Origin: an uncultured Eubacteriales bacterium
Lineage (GTDB): Bacteria; Bacillota; Clostridia; Oscillospirales; Oscillospiraceae
Assembly (NCBI GenBank): GCA_902465435.1
Contig: CABQNH010000001.1
Coordinates: forward strand, 49,898-113,897
Direction of reading: 5' to 3'
DNA length: 64,000 nt
The notes under the pieces were generated by a model that was not told where the DNA came from, did not search any database, and saw only the letters and a list, made by a program, of their open reading frames with translations. Below are positions 61,408 through 64,000 of the stretch, piece by piece. The position numbers were made by a program, and so were the translations under genes. Position 1 is the first letter of the stretch. Every line of letters begins with the position of its first letter.

Positions 61408-61436
61408 AGTTTACCATGAACCGCACGGCTTGTCAA
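61408..61436 (-). promoter_or_regulatory. Promoter of the Mn riboswitch-antiporter transcript
   Basis: Minus strand TTGACA (61431-61436), 17-base spacer, TAAACT (61408-61413), just before the aptamer. Confidence 0.82.
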
Positions 61437-61485
61437 CCCCAAAAGTTCTCCGATCATCAGAAACGGGCGGCCCGGGAAAAAAGCA

Positions 61486-61514
61486 TTGACAAGTCCCTTT
61501 CCTGCCGCTATAAT
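61486..61514 (+). promoter_or_regulatory. Promoter of the TetR gene
   Basis: TTGACA (61486-61491), 17-base spacer, TATAAT (61509-61514); both boxes are perfect. Confidence 0.9.
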
Positions 61515-61525
61515 CTAAAATGTAT

Positions 61526-61549
61526 ATTTCAAAACATTTGTTTTAAAAT
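61526..61549 (+). promoter_or_regulatory. Palindromic operator of the TetR gene
   Basis: 24-base palindrome: ATTTCAAAACA-TT-TGTTTTAAAAT, 10 of 11 pairs. It starts about five bases after the expected transcription start, a typical repression site for an autoregulated TetR protein. Confidence 0.75.
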
Positions 61550-61578
61550 AAGCATTTTATGCAGTCAGGAGCGTTCTT

Positions 61579-62163
61579 ATGCCGCCGAAACCGAAATTTA
61601 CAAAGGAAGAAATCGTGCAGACCGCATTGACGGTCGTATCGCAAAAGGGCGTAGAAGCGCTCACCGCAAAGGAGCTTGGCGACGCGCTCGGCAGCTCCGC
61701 CCGCCCGATCTTCACCGTATTCAACAGCATGAAGGAGGTGCAGGAGGCTGTGCGTGCCGCCGCGATGCACCGCTTTGAGGGTTTTGCAGAGCATAAGCTT
61801 CCCGATATGCCTCTGTTCAAGCAGGTCGGTATGCGGATGGTGCTGTTTGGTGCAAGAGAGCCGAAGCTGTATCAGCTTCTCTTTATGCAGGAGAACCGGA
61901 ACGCCGTCAGCTTTGCCGACGTGTTCGGCGAGCTTGGCCCTGCGGCGGAAACCTGCATCGGACTGATTCGCGAGGAATGCGGCATGAGCGAGGCGGAGGC
62001 CAAGCTTCTCTTTGAAAATGTATGGATCTATACCTTTGGGCTCGGCGCTCTGTGCGCCACCCGGGTCTGCCACTTCCCCGAGGAAAAGCTCGGCCAGATG
62101 CTGTCCACCGAGTTTCAGGCCATGATGCTGCTTGTGAAATCCGGAGCGAAAGCGCCGCAATGA
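61579..62163 (+). CDS. TetR/AcrR-family transcriptional regulator
   Basis: 194 residues. N-terminal HTH (about 5-52): FTKEEIVQTALTVVSQKGVEALTAKELGDALGSSARPIFTVFNSMKEV; the C-terminal ligand domain belongs to the WHG-type group (LFGAREPKLYQLLFMQ). Probably self-repressing through the palindrome upstream. No efflux or enzyme target is adjacent; the next genes are decayed or tiny. Confidence 0.92.
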   Translation: MPPKPKFTKEEIVQTALTVVSQKGVEALTAKELGDALGSSARPIFTVFNSMKEVQEAVRAAAMHRFEGFAEHKLPDMPLFKQVGMRMVLFGAREPKLYQLLFMQENRNAVSFADVFGELGPAAETCIGLIREECGMSEAEAKLLFENVWIYTFGLGALCATRVCHFPEEKLGQMLSTEFQAMMLLVKSGAKAPQ

Positions 62164-62293
62164 GCACTGCGGATGCCCAATGGAGCCTGCCACGGAATGC
62201 CGAAAAAGATCCGGACGCAGATCGGCGAAAGGCGCAGCGCCAAATCGAATAAGGATCTGATTTGCTCTGCATTGTTTTGTTTGAGGTACCACT

Positions 62294-62604
62294 ATGAAAT
62301 CGAACTGTTTTATCCGAAAACTCCGGCAAGAAGAACTCGAAGAAGCAAGATCTCTGACTTGGAAGGTGTTTCAGCAATACGAAGCGCCCGATTATGCGCA
62401 AGAGGGTGTCGCGGAATTCTATAAGAGCATACGGAGTCGGAGATCAACGACTTGCTGGGCGCGTGGACGCTGTTTCACGACCCGGCAACACTCCGGCGGG
62501 AGCTTTATAACAAGCGCCTAATGAACCGGACGGCAGATTGCAGCCGTTATTGGAGGGAGGAAAGCATCCCGCCGCTTGAGGATTTTGTAAATGCGAACAT
62601 CTAA
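62294..62604 (+). pseudogene. Decayed gene: GNAT N-terminus joined out of frame to an unrelated-looking C-terminus
   Basis: From ATG 62294 the frame gives an acetyltransferase-like start, IRKLRQEELEEARSLTWKVF then YEAPDYAQEGVAEFYKSI, about 45 residues. It then shifts: protein-like sequence continues in another frame from about 62431, TESEINDLLGAWTLFHDP...YNKRLMNRTADCSRYWREE...LEDFVNANI, stopping at TAA 62602-62604. Either a deletion fused the head of a GNAT gene to the tail of another gene or a frameshift broke one gene; the tail is not a GNAT domain I recognise. Confidence 0.65.
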
Positions 62605-62628
62605 TGAGACTGCAGGAGGCAAGGTAAA

Positions 62629-62793
62629 ATGAGAAACACGGTCTGGTTATTGACAGCGGCAGGCATCCTGATGCTGATTGCAGGCACGCTCTTCTGCTTC
62701 ACGAAGCAGTGGCGCTATGCGGTATTGGTCTGGATCGGTGCGTTCGGCTGTCTGGCTGCTGCCCTGCACTTTAAAAGCGGAAAGGATTTGTAA
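62629..62793 (+). CDS. 54-residue two-helix membrane protein
   Basis: ATG 62629, TAA 62791-62793. Ribosome site GGAGG is ten bases upstream. Helix 1 VWLLTAAGILMLIAGTLFCF, turn TKQWR, helix 2 YAVLVWIGAFGCLAAALHF, then KSGKDL. No family recognised. Starts 24 bases after the decayed gene and could belong with its original operon. Confidence 0.65.
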   Translation: MRNTVWLLTAAGILMLIAGTLFCFTKQWRYAVLVWIGAFGCLAAALHFKSGKDL

Positions 62794-63063
62794 ATTCGCA
62801 GCAGGCCATTACACGGCTCCACAAGAAAGAGGAAGCGCTATGCAAAACCTATCGCGCACAAAATGCCAGTCGGACTCGGCCTGCAAAGGAATACTGCAAA
62901 GGTCAAACATACTGCAACGGTGGAAGGAAGCCGCTGAATTCCCTCTTCCGGCAAACGGCAGAGCTTATCGCGCTTGACGTTCCCTGACGCAGCAGTCGAT
63001 GTCCTTGGAGAGGGACACAAAAAACTACTACTCTATCATCCCGTAAGGAGAAATCAGAACGCT
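62794..63063. other. Spacer with possible gene remnants
   Basis: A 45-codon frame from ATG 62840 (AGAGGAAG upstream) to 62977 has no recognisable domain and atypical composition; I treat the region as decayed or non-coding. No RNA gene seen. Confidence 0.4.
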
Positions 63064-64000
63064 ATGGAGAATTACAAGTTTTCAACCCTGGAGTACCAAC
63101 GCCCCGATCTGGAGGCACACCGCACAAAGCTCGCCCAATGGAAGGCTGCAGCCGAAAAGGCAGAGAGCTACGAAGCGCTGCGCGCGCTGCTGTTTGAAAT
63201 CGACCGCGTGAACTGCGAACTGTCCACGCAATATTCCATTGCGAACATCCGCCACACACTCGATACACGCGACGCGTTTTATGAAGCGGAGGTCGCCTAT
63301 CTTGACGACACGCTGCCCACGCTCGGCGGTGAAGAGGTGGCACTCAGCGAGGTCATCGCGTCCAGCCCCTTCCGCCCGGACATTGAGCAGGAGTTTGGCA
63401 AGCAGTATTTTGTCTCCATGGATCTGCAGAAGAAGCTGTTCTGTGAGGCCAATATCCCGCTGCGCCAGCAGGAGAGCCGCCTGACCAACGAGTATCAGAA
63501 GATCATGGCCACGGCAGAGATCCCCTTCGACGGCAAGACGCTGAACCTTTACGGCGTGCAGAAATATTTTGAGCATTCCGACCGCACGGTACGCGCTGCG
63601 GCCGTCAAGGCATATTCCAAGTTCTACGAGGAGAACGAGACACGTCTGGAAGAGATTTGGGGCGAATTGATCCGCATCCGCAATCAGATGGGCAAAAACC
63701 TCGGCTATGAAAACTACATCCCCGTCGGCTATCTGGAGCAGGGCCGCACGGACTACGGCGAAAAGGAGGTTGCATCCTTCCGCGAGCAGGTGCGCACCGT
63801 TCTGGTGCCGCTGTGCCAGAAGCTCTATGACGCGCAGGCCAAGCGCCTCGGCATCGACCATGTCATGTGGTACGACGAAAAGATGGTGTTCCCGGACGGC
63901 AACGCCGAGCCTGCAGGCGACGACGAATTTATGGTCAAGACCGCGCAGAAGATGTACCACGAGATCAGCCCGGAGACCGGCGAATTCATCGACTTCATGA
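63064..64000 (+). CDS. M3-family oligoendopeptidase, N-terminal fragment
   Basis: 312 codons to the window edge; the HEXGH zinc site would lie beyond. Family fit from the N-terminal helical domain: MENYKFSTLEYQRPDLE, ANIPLRQQESRLTNEYQKIMA, GVQKYFEHSDRTVRAAAVKAYSKFYEEN, NQMGKNLGYENYIPVGYLEQGRTDY and ISPETGEFIDFM, as in PepF-like M3 peptidases. Cuts oligopeptides in the cytoplasm. ATG 63064 has AAGGAG fourteen bases upstream, a long spacing, but no closer start fits. Confidence 0.92.
   Translation, partial: MENYKFSTLEYQRPDLEAHRTKLAQWKAAAEKAESYEALRALLFEIDRVNCELSTQYSIANIRHTLDTRDAFYEAEVAYLDDTLPTLGGEEVALSEVIASSPFRPDIEQEFGKQYFVSMDLQKKLFCEANIPLRQQESRLTNEYQKIMATAEIPFDGKTLNLYGVQKYFEHSDRTVRAAAVKAYSKFYEENETRLEEIWGELIRIRNQMGKNLGYENYIPVGYLEQGRTDYGEKEVASFREQVRTVLVPLCQKLYDAQAKRLGIDHVMWYDEKMVFPDGNAEPAGDDEFMVKTAQKMYHEISPETGEFIDFM

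Noticed and set aside
62840..62977. 45-codon ORF with a passable ribosome site
   Set aside because: Composition not protein-like and no family; could be a remnant only.

Overview
The window reads as a chromosomal segment of an anaerobic, low-oxygen-tolerant Bacillota bacterium of the class Clostridia, most likely an Oscillospirales-type gut commensal. The reasons are inference from gene content: a CIRCE-controlled groESL operon, a Trp T-box, a yybP-ykoY riboswitch, butyrate kinase, a YtvI-type sporulation permease, a DarA cyclic-di-AMP receptor, a FAD-less xanthine dehydrogenase of the Se-dependent type, corrinoid methyltransferases and SLH-domain proteins. The sequence is GC-rich for Firmicutes in genes and AT-rich in promoters and in one family of intergenic repeats. 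Both ends cut genes: butyrate kinase at the left, an M3 oligoendopeptidase at the right.

Layout. 0-9 kb: buk fragment, lspA-rluD pair, a lipoprotein, groES-groEL, a cysteine desulfidase-like gene, and a CBS/DHH pyrophosphatase. 9-13 kb: a tightly overlapping six-gene minus-strand operon for the nucleotide loop of cobalamin (TIM-barrel protein, cobT, cobU, cobS, a short cobU-like gene, cobC). 13-15 kb: infC-rpmI-rplT with an attenuator-like leader and a probable ATC start. 15-25 kb: YoaK, MATE, DarA, polyferredoxin and xanthine dehydrogenase, then a lipoprotein, YfbR, PH-domain protein and an IclR regulator preceded by a structured leader. 25-32 kb: complete phosphate operon pstSCAB-phoU-phoP-phoR. 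32-36 kb: ABC exporter pair, a tiny membrane protein, and an SLH/Ig/M15 peptidase surface protein. 36.6-42.8 kb: a PucR-type regulator and a corrinoid one-carbon cluster resembling O-demethylase systems (URO-D-type methyltransferase, methyl-THF methyltransferase, corrinoid protein, reductive activator, DUF2284). 44-51 kb: an EIIC-like permease and a BMP-NupOPQ nucleoside ABC importer. 52.6-54.3 kb: an orphan trpB under a Trp T-box. 54.6-64 kb: DegV, an HTH/LiaF-like membrane regulator, two YdcZ-type exporters, an ACT regulator, YtvI, a Ca/Na-type antiporter under a Mn riboswitch, a TetR regulator with a palindromic operator, a decayed GNAT gene, a 54-residue membrane protein, and the peptidase fragment.

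How it fits together. The cobalamin-assembly operon can supply cofactor to the corrinoid methyltransferase cluster, which would feed methyl groups into tetrahydrofolate. Butyrate kinase, xanthine dehydrogenase plus ferredoxin, the nucleoside importer and the solitary trpB all point to fermentative growth with salvage of purines, nucleosides and indole.

The most unusual signal is a family of about 150-330 bp intergenic repeats (best copies at 15.2, 24.9 and 55.6 kb; remnants at 2.3, 18.2 and 54.4 kb). Each carries a conserved box next to a locus-specific hairpin. In the two most complete copies the same hairpin, 36 bp and 24 bp respectively, is present as an exact direct repeat on both sides, as if the element had inserted at a terminator and duplicated it.
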